Below are positions 1-11,186 of a stretch of 64,000 nt of DNA, piece by piece. Below the pieces are notes generated by a model. That model was not told where the DNA came from. It was given only the letters and a program-made list of their open reading frames with translations, and made no database searches. This DNA is from Rhineura floridana (taxonomy: Eukaryota > Chordata > Lepidosauria > Squamata > Rhineuridae). The position numbers were made by a program, and so were the translations under genes. The DNA lies in NCBI RefSeq assembly GCF_030035675.1, contig NC_084484.1, positions 187,366,934 to 187,430,933 of the forward strand, written 5' to 3'. Position 1 is the stretch's first letter. The number at the start of each line of letters is the position of its first letter.

Positions 1-409
1 ACACAGTGGTGGCCGCCAAGTTGGATGTCTTTTAAACATGTTCATGGAGGAAAAGGCTATCAGTGGCTATTACCCATGGTAGTTCTTTGGCCAAGTTATG
101 TTTTATTGCTGTTGCTGTGCTGTTATTGATTTGCATCTGCCCTTGTTTTATGGTATTATTGAAAATTGTTTTATTTAATTAGTATTGGATTCTTGGAATC
201 CATCAATGATGAAGGGCAGGTTAAACATATTTTGAATACAGACAGAAGCAAACGATGAGTGTGTCACTACCCTCATATACCAGATACTTGGGTACATGAG
301 TGGGAGAGGGCTCTTGTCCTCACGGCCTGCTTCTGGGCTTCCCAGAGGAGTGTGATGCTAGACTAGATGGGCCCACTTTGGTCTGATCCATCAGCCAGGC
401 TCTTCTAAT
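1..409 (+). repeat. Old CR1 LINE 3' end, split
   Basis: The first ~80 bases read like the CR1 ORF2 C-terminus (LDxF...FMEDRAINGY family ending). About 310-409 reads like the CR1 3' UTR (…GACTAGATGGGCC…GGCTCTTCTA). The 80-290 stretch between them is not CR1-like and may be an insertion or decayed sequence. A hAT MITE interrupts the very end. Confidence 0.6.
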
Positions 410-749
410 CAGGGCTGGTGCCACGCATGACTGCGCCCTTGGGCATCAACCTGCCCTAGGCCTGCAGCACCATACTGGTGAACACTTCCACCCGACACAG
501 GTGACACAGGGCTTAAATAAGCCTGCCCACCCCACCTATCGGTCGCCTCAGTGCACATGCCCGCCAAGATGGCGGCAGGGAGTCAACTCTTTAGGGATGG
601 CATGTGCGCTGCACTGACACGACAGGTAGGATGGGCAGGCTTATTTAAACCCTCTGCCACCTGTATTGGGGAGGTACCTGGGGGTGCCCACAAGCCCTTA
701 AGGGCCCTCAGCCAGGGTCCAACCTGGCCACCTACTGGCGCCAGACCTG
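410..749. mobile_element. hAT-type MITE with TIRs and 8-bp TSD
   Basis: The ends are inverted: CAGGGCTGGTGCCA on the left against CAGGTCTGGCGCCA read inward from the right. Flanks CTTCTAAT (402-409) and CTTCTGAT (750-757) form an 8-bp target duplication with one mismatch, the hAT hallmark. Inside, long inverted arms near 491-550 and 617-675 make it foldback-like. There is no coding capacity. It sits in a CR1 3' tail. Confidence 0.75.
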
Positions 750-757
750 CTTCTGAT

Positions 758-1633
758 ATTTGGGAGTCAGAAGTCTGTTCTGGAGTGATTTAGCTGAAGT
801 GAGTCATTTGTTTCCATTCAACCCCATTGTAGGTTAGATCCTCCCAAAATGTTTTCCATCTTATGAGGTGAAGAATCAGGGCCTATGAAAAAGTGCAGAG
901 GCCAAGAATCCCAAAAGAACAGGACTGTTGATATCTGGAAACACATTTCCTTCCCTTTTGAAAACAGTCTAGTAAAGAAGACCATTTTTGCAAAGTCTTT
1001 TACAAAGACTATCAACGTTTGTAGACCTTGTTGGTGCTTTGAGGATTGGCAGCCAAAGAGCCACTTAATTGTTTCAGGTCCCGGTTGGGCTGTAATATCT
1101 CTCAAGGTGTCCAAAATACACAGCATAAATGCTTCACAAGTAGGCTGAAGTCAGCATTTACTTAGAAGGGACCATTGCTGGCTCAGTGGTTTGGTAAGTG
1201 GAATGTGCAAAAGTTCCTGCTGAGGCAGAACTTTTTAGGTACTGTGCCAAGTACGTATTCCACAGAGCAAGGCATTTGACAAGTTGTGCTGTTTTCAATG
1301 GTGCAATGAGTTGGGATTGTTTGTGACCATGGGAGGTTCCACATAGCACTGAGCATTCTGTTTCCAACAGACAATATTAATGTGCACTCCTAATAATGCC
1401 CACCCTGCTCTGGGTTCCCTGAAATTTCCTTGGAACATGGAGACTATTACTCCCTGTGATGGAGTGACTACAGCAAGCAATATCTCCCAGTAGGAGGAAA
1501 AACACTGATGGCCTGGCTAGCAAGTGATGGTTGAATTTCTGGGACAGAATAGAGTGGGATGGAAGGGGGTGATGGAGCCATGTGGGGAAGCTGGTGGAGA
1601 AGACAGCATGGCATATCATTTACATACTGTATA
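758..1633. other. No gene recognised
   Basis: Only short chance frames occur. I recognise no repeat family and no RNA gene here. Confidence 0.5.
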
Positions 1634-2918
1634 TGTTTGTTGTTATGTGCCTTCAGGTCGATTAGGACTTATGGTGACCCTATGAATCAGCAACCTCCAA
1701 GAGCATGTGTCATGAACCACCCTGCTCAGATCTTGTAAGTTCAGGTCTGTGGCTTTCTTTATGGGATCAATCCATCTCTTGTTTGGCCATCCTCTTTTTC
1801 TACTCCCTGCTGTTTTTCCCAGCATTATTGTCTTTTCTAGTGAATCAGGACTTCTCATGATGTGTACAAACCTCAGTTTTATCATTTTAGCTTCTAATGA
1901 TAATCCTGGTTTAATTTGTTCTAACACCCAATTATTTGTCTTTTTTGCAGTCCATGGTATCCACAAAGCTCTCCTTCAATACCACATTTCAAATGAGTTG
2001 ATTTTTCTCTTTTCCACTTTTTTCATTGTCCAACTTTCAAATCCATACATAGGGATCGGGAATAACATGGTCTGAATGATCCTGACTTTGGTGTTGTGAT
2101 ACATCTTTGCATTTGAGGACCTTTTCTAGTTCTCTCACAGCTGCCCTCCCCAGTCCTAGCCTTCTTCTGATTTCTTGACTATGGTCTCCATTTTGGTTAA
2201 TGATTGTGCCAAGATATTGATAATCCTTGACAAGTTCGATGTTCTCATTGTCAACTGTAAAGTTGCATAAATCTTCTGTTGTCATTACTTTAGTCTTTTT
2301 GACATTCAGCTGTAGTCCTGCTTTTGTGCTTTCATCAGCATTGGTTTCAAATCATTACTGGTTTCTGCTAGTAGTATGGTATCGTCTGCATATCTTAAAT
2401 GATTGATATTTTCCCTCCAATTTTCACACCTCCTTCTTCTTGGTCCAATCCTGCTTTCCGTATGATATGTTCTGCATATAGATTAAATAAAGAGGGTGAT
2501 AGAATACACCTGTCTCACACCCTTTCCGATGGGGAACAAATCGGTTTCTCCATATTCTGTCCTTACAGTAGCCTCTTGTGCAGAGTATAGGTTGCGCATC
2601 AGGACAATCAGATCCTGTGGCACTCCCATTTCTTTTAAAGCATTCCATAGTTTTTCATGGTCTACACAATCAAAGGCTTTGCTGTAATCTATAAAGCACA
2701 GGGTGATTTTCTTCTGAAATTCCTTGCTCCGTTCCATTATCCAACGTATGTTTGCGATATGATCTCTGGTGCCTCTTCCCTTTCTAAATCCAGCTTGGAC
2801 GTCTGGCATTTCTCGCTCCATATATGGTAAGGCCCTTTGTTGTAGAATCTTAAGCAGTACTTTACTTGCATGGGATATTAAGGCAATAGTTCAAAAATTA
2901 CTGCATTCCCTGGGGTCT
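1634..2918 (-). mobile_element. BovB/RTE LINE, 5'-truncated
   Basis: Read on the minus strand this is RTE-type reverse transcriptase: FIDYSKAFDCVDHEKLW, then DYQYLGTIIN, then the C-terminal MLGKTAGSRKRGWPNKRW typical of the BovB family. The 3' end (plus-strand left edge) carries the BovB signature TGTTGTTATGTGCCTTCAGG. The reading frame is split over several frames, so this is a dead copy. Only the RT fingers-to-C-terminus part is present and the endonuclease is missing. Confidence 0.88.
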
Positions 2919-3000
2919 TAAAGTCTAGCTGTGCTGCGGCAGGGTGAGGTGGAAGCTGTCAGGAATGGGTGGAGGCTCCAAACACAACACCTCAGGTGAA

Positions 3001-3104
3001 GAGATAATAATAATAACAATAATAACAATAATAATAATAATAATATGTTGTTGATGATGATGATGATGTTAAAACGCATTCTCTGAATATTCCTATAAGA
3101 AATA
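3001..3104. repeat. (ATA/ACA)n and (GAT)n simple repeats
   Basis: Runs of ATAATAACA followed by GATGATGATG. They lie next to an L2 3' tail and may have grown from it. Confidence 0.8.
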
Positions 3105-3645
3105 AATAATAATAAATAATAAAATTTAATTTATGTGTCGCCTATCTGGCCAGTGGCCACTCTAGGCGACGTACATACAATAAATTACAACAAAATAGAA
3201 TACAAAAATACAGTGTAACAGTATAAATTATGCTAACAAACAATATATGGTAGGCAGTATTTAAATCATAAGAACATTAAGCCTCCCCAGAAGTCCCAAA
3301 AGCCTGTTGGAAAAGCCAGGTCTTTAAGGCCTTGCGGAACATATTCAGGGAAGAGACGTGCCAAAGATCTTGTGGGAGGGAGTTCCAGAGGGTGGGGGCC
3401 GCCACTGAGAAGGCCCTCTCTCTAGTTCCCGCCAATCTAGCTGCTTTGGTTGGCGGGATTGAGAGAAGGCCTTGAGTGGCCGATCTTGTCAGGCGGCATA
3501 ATTGGTGGCGTTGTAGGCGCTCCTTTAGATAAACTGGGCCGAGACCGTATAGGGATTTATAGGTTAGTACCAACACCTTGAATTGGGCCCGGAAAACAAC
3601 TGGAAGCCAGTGTAGATCGAACAGCACTGGCGTGATGTGGTCCCG
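3105..3645 (-). mobile_element. L2-clade LINE 3' end
   Basis: On the minus strand a frame encodes the L2 ORF2 C-terminus: LHWLPVVFRAQFKVLVLTYK, then RERAFSVAAPTLWNSLP, then LKTWLFQQAF. The 3' UTR follows, with CGTCGCCTAGAGTGGCCACT-like sequence and an AATAAT-rich tail. It is 5'-truncated. Confidence 0.85.
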
Positions 3646-3649
3646 GTAC

Positions 3650-4630
3650 TAAAATATGCATTTAGAGAAAGTATACATTTGAATACATATTAAAATATGC
3701 AGTTTGAGAGGAAGCTTTGAAAAATAACATATTAATGTGGAAATGGAATGGAATTATGGGTAAAAGTCTGTGAAAGTGAGAAGGATGGGCTGAAACAGTC
3801 CGGTCTCTGCCCACCCTAATCTGGAGATCTTCCTAGACCTAAAGGAAGAGACCATCCAAAACAATGGGTCAGGCTCCTGGACATCCTTTGAAAAAGTAGA
3901 CTGAAAGTCCAAAGGGCTAGAGGACCAATCACCTTCCCCAGTAAGGAACGATTCAGGGCCTGCCTTCCACTTATCCTGTGACTGTTTCATTTCTTCAGTC
4001 AGTTCTTTCATCTCTTCTGCGTTGTCTAACACTCAGCCACTTGGAGAGAGGAGGCTTCATCCTTTCCATGTACTTGGTGTCTAGAAGATTGTCCAGTTGA
4101 GCTCTTAGGGTATGAACCTTCCCAGGAGCATAAGAAGGCAACAAGAAGGAACATAGATCATCATGAGGGCCAGACCCCATTCCAGTCACTCTGTTCCCTG
4201 CACTGCTTATTGCCCAGCCCAGTTGGGGGGTCAAAGTAGGTTTGGGGGCACACATTTGCAGTTGTGACTCGGGAATGCAAGAAAAAGAGGTTTAATTTTC
4301 AAGGTATTAGGGACTGAATCTGAAATATGGATTCTGAGCAAATCAAAGGGAGTAAGCATGGCATCCCACACACACAAAAGGCTTTCCCCTTCCTACCCTC
4401 TCCCTGCACCCCCCAAATCTGCTCCAGAGGGTCCCCCAGGTTTGAGGGTCTGTGGAGGGCTGCAGTGGACAGGAAAGGGAAGTTCTGATTCACAAGAGGA
4501 AGTCGGTTGGACAAGCAGAACAGCAGCATTATCTTCATGCCTGGGGTGTATCAATGAATGATCTGTGGAAATACTTTCTTAGGATCCCTAAAAATAGCAT
4601 ATAATGGCCACTATAGGGCTGTGTCTGAAT
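3650..4630. other. OR upstream region, no gene recognised
   Basis: This is a unique-looking stretch 5' of the first OR gene. Two adjacent minus-strand frames (3754-4032 and 3995-4255) are open for about 90 codons each but match nothing I know. They could be chance frames or decayed repeat. Confidence 0.45.
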
Positions 4631-4631
4631 G

Positions 4632-4656
4632 TTTCCCCCTCTTAATTTGTTTCCAG
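4632..4656 (+). other. Putative 3' splice acceptor of OR gene 1
   Basis: A pyrimidine-rich tract ends in TTTGTTTCCAG, 40 bases before the start codon. OR coding exons usually follow one or more non-coding 5' exons, so this is a likely acceptor. Confidence 0.5.
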
Positions 4657-4696
4657 TTGCTTGGAATGATGGTCTCTCTTGTGGTGCCTTGATAAG

Positions 4697-5650
4697 ATGT
4701 TGGCATTCTACAATGCCTGCATCAGCCCACCTGCATTCTCCCTCATGGGCATCCCTCAGCTGGAAGCACACCACGTGTGGATCTCCATCCCTTTTTGCTC
4801 CATGTACGTCATTGCTGTGGTGGGGAACTGCACCATCCTGTTCATCATCGGGGCTGAGCCCAGCCTCCATGAGCCGATGTACCTCTTCCTCTCCATGCTG
4901 GCCGTCATCGACTTGATCCTGTCCTCTTCCACGATGCCCAAGCTGCTCAGCATCTTCTGGTTTGACAACAGAGAAATCGGCTTCCACTCCTGCCTCCTCC
5001 AGATGTTCACCATCCACTGTTTTGCCACCATTGAATCTGGGATCTTTCTCGCCATGGCCTTTGACTGCTATGTGGCCATATGCACCCCCTTGAGGCACAA
5101 AACTATCTTGACCCATTCTGCTGTTGCCAAGATTGGGCTGGCTGCTGCTCTGCGGGGCATCCTCGACATATCTCCGCTGCCGTTGCTCGTCCGCCGATAC
5201 ACCTACTACCGCACCAACATCATTGCACATTCCTATTGTGAGCACATGGCTGTGGTGATGCTCTCCTGTGAGGATATCTCCATCAGTAACATCTATGGTG
5301 TAACAATTGGTTTCCTGGTACTCATTATTGACTCCCTGTGCATTGGGTTATCCTATGTCCTTATATTCCGGGTGGTGATGAGCTTGGCCACTGTGGAGGC
5401 TCGCCTTAAAACCTTCAGCACTTGCACCTCACACATCTGCGCCATCTTGGCTTTCTACATCCCTATAGCAGTTTCCTCTCTCACGCATCGGTTTGGCCAC
5501 AATGTGCCTCCCTCGACTCATATCCTCCTGGCCAACTTTTATCTTATCTTTCCTCCTGTCTTGAACCCCGTAGTGTATGCTGTCCGGATGAAAGAGATCC
5601 GAAGGAAACTGGCAAAGATGCTGTTGTGGTCCAGAGGAGGCCTCGTGTGA
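4697..5650 (+). CDS. Class I olfactory receptor (OR52/OR51-like)
   Basis: A single-exon seven-transmembrane odorant receptor of the fish-like class I group, expected at olfactory cilia and coupled to Golf. The first ATG in frame gives 317 residues, normal for the family; the open frame extends a few codons upstream but has no earlier ATG. Visible motifs are [11 protein letters not shown] (~18-28), VGNC at TM1 (~42), [14 protein letters not shown] (TM2), [10 protein letters not shown] in the second extracellular loop, [11 protein letters not shown] (TM6) and NPVVY (TM7). The usual MAFDRYVAIC motif reads [10 protein letters not shown]: the DRY arginine is Cys (TGC, 5066-5068), one CpG transition from CGC. 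No standard N-glycosylation sequon is seen near the N-terminus, only the weak N-A-C. The frame is whole, but signalling may be impaired. Confidence 0.93.
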   Translation: MLAFYNACISPPAFSLMGIPQLEAHHVWISIPFCSMYVIAVVGNCTILFIIGAEPSLHEPMYLFLSMLAVIDLILSSSTMPKLLSIFWFDNREIGFHSCLLQMFTIHCFATIESGIFLAMAFDCYVAICTPLRHKTILTHSAVAKIGLAAALRGILDISPLPLLVRRYTYYRTNIIAHSYCEHMAVVMLSCEDISISNIYGVTIGFLVLIIDSLCIGLSYVLIFRVVMSLATVEARLKTFSTCTSHICAILAFYIPIAVSSLTHRFGHNVPPSTHILLANFYLIFPPVLNPVVYAVRMKEIRRKLAKMLLWSRGGLV

Positions 5651-5789
5651 GCCTCGCAGTTGCTTTTCATGTGAAATTTATTCCTCATTCTTTGGCTGAC
5701 CTGTGAATACAATAGTCTCTGTCAGAGGTCTAAAGGAGTGACTCTATTAACTCAACAGAGGGAGGCTTTTATTTCAACCACTTGCAAAT

Positions 5790-6510
5790 AGGGACGGGTG
5801 AATCTGTCAATATTGGTTTCTCTCAGTTTCTCATATTCCCAATTTTAAATTCAGTTCTCCATATTTCCACTTCTCTTTGAGTTTTTTTTAAAGTCCTCTT
5901 GAGAATTTATCAGCATAGTGTGACTTTCTCCTAACATATGCATGCAGTTTTGCATAATATGCACATCTTTGCAAAGCAATTTTCCCTCCTATAATGCATT
6001 TTGGTAAGCCATTTTTACTAATATATGCATTTTAATGCCCACTTTACCCTAATATATGTATTTCTGTGTGGCCATTATAAAAAACTTCCCTTAGAACACC
6101 AGTTTTGTGTGTTTTGTAAAACAGCTATAGAGGATGTCATTCATTATGTTATCCAGTGTCCTTTATATAAAGATCCTCATGAGAAATATCTGTCTGAATT
6201 TAGCTGTAGGAAAAAAATTGTTTCACAAAGTGAGTTTGTGTTTTTTTTGTTATCAGACAAAGAAATATATCTCTCATTGCATGTTTCCTTATTTCCCCTG
6301 GCAGCTAGGAATTGAAGAGCTAGATTTGTGTCTCAGCTTTGAATGATCTGTGTTTGTAATGGCATATTGCTAAACAAATAAAACGATTATAGAGGCATTT
6401 CTGTGCAGATAAGTGTGAATTTCAAAGGATGGTTGCATTTCAATCTGTATATTGTTTCAGAAAGTGCAAATTAGGTAGATTTGCCTTTAAATGAAAACTG
6501 AGCTGACAAA
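5790..6510 (-). repeat. AT-rich interspersed repeat X (copy 1), split by a LINE tail
   Basis: Recurring ATGCATTTT and CTAATATATG blocks match four other places here (42930-43350, 48345-48595, 56855-57150, 62228-62520). A LINE 3' end is inserted at 6080-6385. I cannot name the family; it has no coding capacity. Confidence 0.65.
6080..6385 (+). mobile_element. Unclassified non-LTR retrotransposon 3' end
   Basis: A frame encodes a CX2CX8HX4C knuckle (CVFCKTAIEDVIHYVIQC) followed by PLYKDPHEKYL. This resembles the C-terminal Zn knuckle of several non-LTR RT proteins. It ends in CAAATAAAACG, and ATTATA flanks both sides (6074-6079 and 6386-6391), a likely short target duplication. The family is not identified; L1/Tx1-like or ingi/Vingi-like clades are possible. 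Confidence 0.5.
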
Positions 6511-6544
6511 ACGTCGAAAGAACTGGAAATGCATGTGGAATTAA

Positions 6545-7600
6545 GCCAAATTGGTTGCGTCAAACCTAAATATAGAAATAAAACTCTCCCGTAGATGTGA
6601 TGGAGTTAGGCACAAGCGGGCAAGGCCGCATGACGACAGCACACCTGATGCTAACTTGGAAGAAATGAATGACACAGATGATACTCCAGAAGAGGCCTAC
6701 TTCAGAAAGTGTGTGTTTTATGTTTTGGTAGACAATGTTATAGCAGGATGAACTGTCCGCTTCAATGCTGTTAAGCAGTTGGCAGAAAAATTTTATTTCT
6801 TGTGGAAATATCTCACTATGTCCAAAAGTGATGTGGAGAGAAAAGCTTTATCTTTATCAGAGCAATATCCTGCTGACCTTAATGGTGATGATTTTGGAAA
6901 AGAAATGCAACATTTACTCTCAGTACATAAAGCAAATTTTGTAAATGCACAGTTAAAGCCATTAGATCTGTTGAACTTGTTAACAGAGTACAGACTTGGT
7001 GACTTGTTTCCAAATGTTTGTGTTAGCTTAAGAATACTATTAACAATTCCAGCAACAGTAGCTTCTGGAGAGAGGTCATTTAGCAAACTTAAGCTAATTA
7101 AGAATTATTTAAGGTCTACAATGTCTCAGGAACGTCTTGTGGATTTGGCCAGGCTAAGTTTTGAATCAAACATTGCCAGAACAATTTATTTTCATGCTGT
7201 GATTCGAAATTTTTCACAAAAAAAGGCCAGGAAAGCTCTTTTTTTTAAGTAAATAGTAAGTTTATCTACCTTGTTTCAATGTGAATTCTTTCTCCTTATC
7301 TGTATTGTAGCATAAACAAAGATGTTCAAATCAAATGTGCTTTCTTATCTCTGATCCTCTTTTATTTTATTTATATTTATTTATATTTATTGTGGAGGGA
7401 GTATAAGAGCATAAGGCCTTAAATGCAGACAATTAACAGAGCGCTCCACTCCACCCCTCTCTCGTCTTCCATACCCTTTTTGACCTTACAGGCTACAGCT
7501 CATGGCATAAAACCATAGTGGATAAAAACAGAATGACTAATGGAGAAGGGAAGGGCCCCCAATGAAACTTTTTACCCCCTGATAAAATTCCTCTCAGAGG
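6545..7600 (+). pseudogene. hAT transposase remnant (ZMYM1-like group)
   Basis: The 6551-7252 frame encodes the C-terminal part of a hAT transposase of the ZMYM1-like/TTF group. It is interrupted once by TGA at 6749-6751. Diagnostic is the dimerisation region TVASGERSFSKLKLIKNYLR, then LARLSFESNIAR. The N-terminal BED/TTF zinc finger and the first catalytic residues are absent, so this is a 5'-deleted copy. The sequence after the stop codon (…CCCCCTGATAAAATTCCTC…) is probably element 3' UTR. The TIR is not resolved. Confidence 0.75.
7358..7396. repeat. (TTTATAT)n-like simple repeat
   Basis: Short TTTATATTTATT iteration. Confidence 0.6.
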
Positions 7601-7854
7601 CCCTGTGTGCTCATGAGTCGCTTTGTCTGTTTATTGCCTTGCCTGCTGTTATTTCAAATAAAGCTATAACTCTTCTCCGCAAGTGTGTTTCATTGCCTTT
7701 GAAATCCCCCTGAACTTTCTTGCCTCAGGCAAAACACCCACTTGATCAGATGGATTTTAATTATATATTTTAATTATATATTGCAGCATGGTTGTTCTAA
7801 TCTAGCTCCTTCCCCATGGCTGTTTTTTTAAAAAAAATGAAACAACAGAAGACA

Positions 7855-8600
7855 GGATCATAAGAAGTGCTTGGCTGCTGGATCACGCCAAAGGCCCATC
7901 TAGTAAGCCATTCTGTCCTCACATGTCTCAATGGGAATTCCAAAACCACTTTCTCTATGTGTGATTTCCAGCAACAGGTATTCAGAGGCATTCTGCCTGA
8001 CCATGGAGGCAGAGTATAGCCACTGTGGCTAGTAGCTGTTCTCCTCCAGGATAGCCTTATCCTCCATGAATTTTTCTAGTTCTCTTTTAAAGCCACGTTA
8101 GTGACCATCACTGCCACCATTGGGAGCAAATTCCATAGTATGACGATGTGCTATATGAAGAAATACTTCCTCTTGTCTGCCCTGAATCTTCCAACATTCA
8201 GCATCATTGGATGTCCACGAGTTCTAATGTTATGAGAGAAAAGCTTTTCACTATCCACTTTCTCAATGCCATGCATAATTTCACACACTTCTATCATATC
8301 TCCTCTGACTCGTCTTTTCTCTAAACTAAAAAGCCCCAAATGCTGCAACCTTTCCTCCTTATAAGGGAGTCGCTCCATCCTCTTGATCATTCAGGTTGCC
8401 CTCTTCGGAACCTTTTCCGGCCATATAATACCCTTTTCAGGGCAAGGTGACCAGAACTGTATACAGTATTCCAAATGCAGCCACTCCATAGATTTGTAAA
8501 AAGAGATCTGATGACAGATCTCCAACATCTTGTCTTACTTGATCTTTAATTCAAAGCCTACACTTTTCAGCAACTTTTCCAACAAAGCAAATGTCATCAC
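7855..8600 (-). mobile_element. Old CR1 LINE 3' part
   Basis: On the minus strand: RLPYKEERLQHLGLFSLEKR, then VRGDMIEVCEIMHGIEKV, then NVGRFRADKRKYF, the C-terminal end of CR1 ORF2. A diverged 3' UTR follows, with the GGATCA…GGCCCATCTAGT segment near 7885. There are multiple substitutions and frame breaks. Confidence 0.78.
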
Positions 8601-9426
8601 AGCTTTAGACTCGGGCCTGGTGCCAGAGGTCAGACAGTCCAGCCACTGGCTGAGGGTCCTGAGGGTTCAGGAGGGTCCCACCAGACTGGACTCGCCACCA
8701 CTCTCTCAACCAGGCACCTGGGAACAATTTTAGTGGGTGGGCAGCACTGCCACAGGTGAATGGGAGCTAAGCTTGTGAAATGGCCTTTATGATCTCTTTC
8801 ACACTGGATTGAGAAATCTTGTGTACTCCCCTAGTCCATATCTACACACGTAATTTATATGACAAATGTTGTGGTCACCTGAGCTTCCATGGTTTTTGCC
8901 AGTGGTTAGGTCTGTCTGGGCCCCACCAAATAACATATTAAAGTTTAGGGATATCTCAGGAAAAATAATGGGCGTTCAACAGCAGATTATCTTTATAAAT
9001 CATATAATATTTATTTATTCTTTATACATTCATTTGATACATACAAGTACATGTGTATCTTCAGCCAGTAAACTAGAATATGAAATGTATATATTAGGCT
9101 TATACATCAGTATACATTGCAGTATACAGTGAACATATCTTAAAGTATAATGTGCTATTAATTTATACGTAGACGTTATACAAGTTACATTGCAATATTG
9201 GTGAAGTTATATTGCAAGGAATCAAGATCACACAAGTTACATTTCCCAGTTAATACATTTCATTACATTTCTTGTCCATAAAGAAAAGGAATCATCTCAC
9301 CCATAGTGAGCTATATCAAGGCAAACCTCAGATCTCCAGCTAGCAGCATAGCAGTACATTGGATCAGTCTAAAAGACTGATAAACAACAGCTCCTGCACT
9401 CCTCTATTTACATGAAAATTCTCAAG
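8601..9426. other. No gene recognised
   Basis: AT-rich in its right half, next to the LTR element's target site. Only short frames. Confidence 0.5.
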
Positions 9427-9431
9427 GACAT

Positions 9432-9663
9432 TGTGATGTTCCTGTAAGTTAGCATCTGTAAATATGGTAAGTGCGGGTCTATTGGGTGATGTATGGTAAT
9501 TGACTGAGAGAGAAAGGGGGAGTACATGGGTGAGAAGCTGAAGTGTGCTGGATGATGATTGGCTGAGTGGCTGGTTGGCTGAAGGTATAAATGGAGGTTT
9601 GTGAGTGATGAAGGGGGGGTCGGTTGGAAGGAGAGAGTTAGAGAGTTGAGAGAGAGAGGTTGT
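9432..9663 (+). repeat. Left LTR (partial) of the Gmr1-like element
   Basis: Near-identical to the first part of the 14667-15479 LTR, including GGTATAAATGGAGGTTTGTG, which may hold the LTR TATA box. It ends where an L2 is inserted. Confidence 0.88.
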
Positions 9664-11012
9664 TTATTTATTTATTTATTTCATTTATTTATTTATTAAA
9701 CTTTTATACCGCCCGACTAGCAGAAGCTCTCTGGGCGGTGAACAACAAAAATACTAAGATACACAATATAATACAATAAAAACATATAACAATAAAACAG
9801 TCTAAAATCAATTACAACAAATGAAAAATCAATAGCTTAAGTTAAAATGCATTGGGAAAGAGGAAGGTTTTAACTTGGCGCCAAAAGGATAGCAGTGTCG
9901 TTGCCAAGCGTACCTCCTTGGGGAGACTGTTCCACAGTTTGGGGGCCACCACTGAGAAGGCCCTAGATCTTGTCACCACCCTCCAGGCCTCTCTATGAGT
10001 CGGAACCCAGAGGAGGGCCTTTGAAGCAGAACGCAGTGAGTGGGCGGGTTCATATCCGGAGAGGCGTTCCAACAGATATCGTGGTCCCATGCCGTATAAG
10101 GCTTTATAGGTTAATACCAACACTTTGAATCATGCCTGGAAGCATATTGGCAGCCAGTGCAAGCGTGCCAGAACAGGTATTATGTGATCGGACCGCTTGG
10201 TCCTTGTCAACAATCTGGCAGCCGCATTTTGTACTAGCTGCAGCTTCCGAACTGTCTTCAAAGGCAGCCCAACGTAGAGCGCATTGCAGTAGTCCAAACG
10301 TGAGGTTACCAGAGCATGTACCACCGATGTAAGGTCCTCCTTACTCAGATAGGGACGTAGCTGGGCTACCAACTGAAGTTGGTAGAACGCATTCCGTGCC
10401 ACCGAGGCTACTTGAGCCTCAAGTGAAAGGGAAGAGTCTAGAATGACTCCCAAGCTCCGAACCCGGTCCTTTAGGGGGAGTGTAACCCCATCCGGGATAG
10501 GGTATGTATCCACCATCCGATCAGAGAAACCGTCCACCAGCAGCATCTCAGTCTTGTCAAGACTCAGCCTCAGTTTGTTAGCTCTCATCCAGTCCATTGT
10601 CGCGGCCAGGCAACGGTTCAGCACATCGACAGCCTCACCTGAGGAGGATGAAAAGGAGAAGTAGAGTTGCGTGTCATCAGTGTACTGATGACAACGCACT
10701 CCAAAACTCCTGATGACCGCACCCAACGGCTTCATGTAGATGTTAAAAAGCATGGGAGACAGAACCGACCCCTGCGGAACCCCACATTCGAGAGCCCACG
10801 GAGACGAGCAATGTTCCCCAAGCACTACCTTCTGGAGACGACCCGCCAAGTAGGAGCGGAACCACAGCCAAGCAGTACCTCCAACTCCCAACTCCGCGAG
10901 CCTCCCCAGAAGGATACCATGGTCGATGGTATCAAAAGCCGCTGAGAGATCAAGGAGAATCAACACTCCCTCTGTCCCTCTTCCGACATAGGTCATCATA
11001 CAGGGCGACCAA
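9664..11012 (-). mobile_element. L2-clade LINE inserted in the LTR element
   Basis: The minus strand encodes the L2 reverse transcriptase from VALYDDLC through [33 protein letters not shown] and [15 protein letters not shown] (YxDD box as YTDD) to LWNSLPKEVRLATTLLSFW. Two frames (10130-11074 and 9842-10123) cover it, separated by a frameshift near 10125. The 3' tail is ATTT-rich (9664-9705). It is 5'-truncated at the start of the RT domain. It is younger than the LTR element it sits in. Confidence 0.9.
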
Positions 11013-11186
11013 GATACGAACAAAAGAGGATATGAACAAAAGAGGATACATACAAAAAGAGAGTCCAGATACAAACAACAGACAATCCCTAAACAGTGGT
11101 GTGACTGTAAAGGAATAACAAATAAAGATTACTTGTGAGCGTGTTGCAAAGAGTGAGTGGCAAAGAGTGAGTGAGCTCCGAGAAAC

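Noticed and set aside
4679-4696. OR gene 1 starting earlier at 4679
   Set aside because: The codon there is TTG, not ATG; vertebrate ORs start at ATG, so 4697 is used.
4535-5245. 236-codon minus-strand frame
   Set aside because: Exact antisense shadow of OR gene 1.
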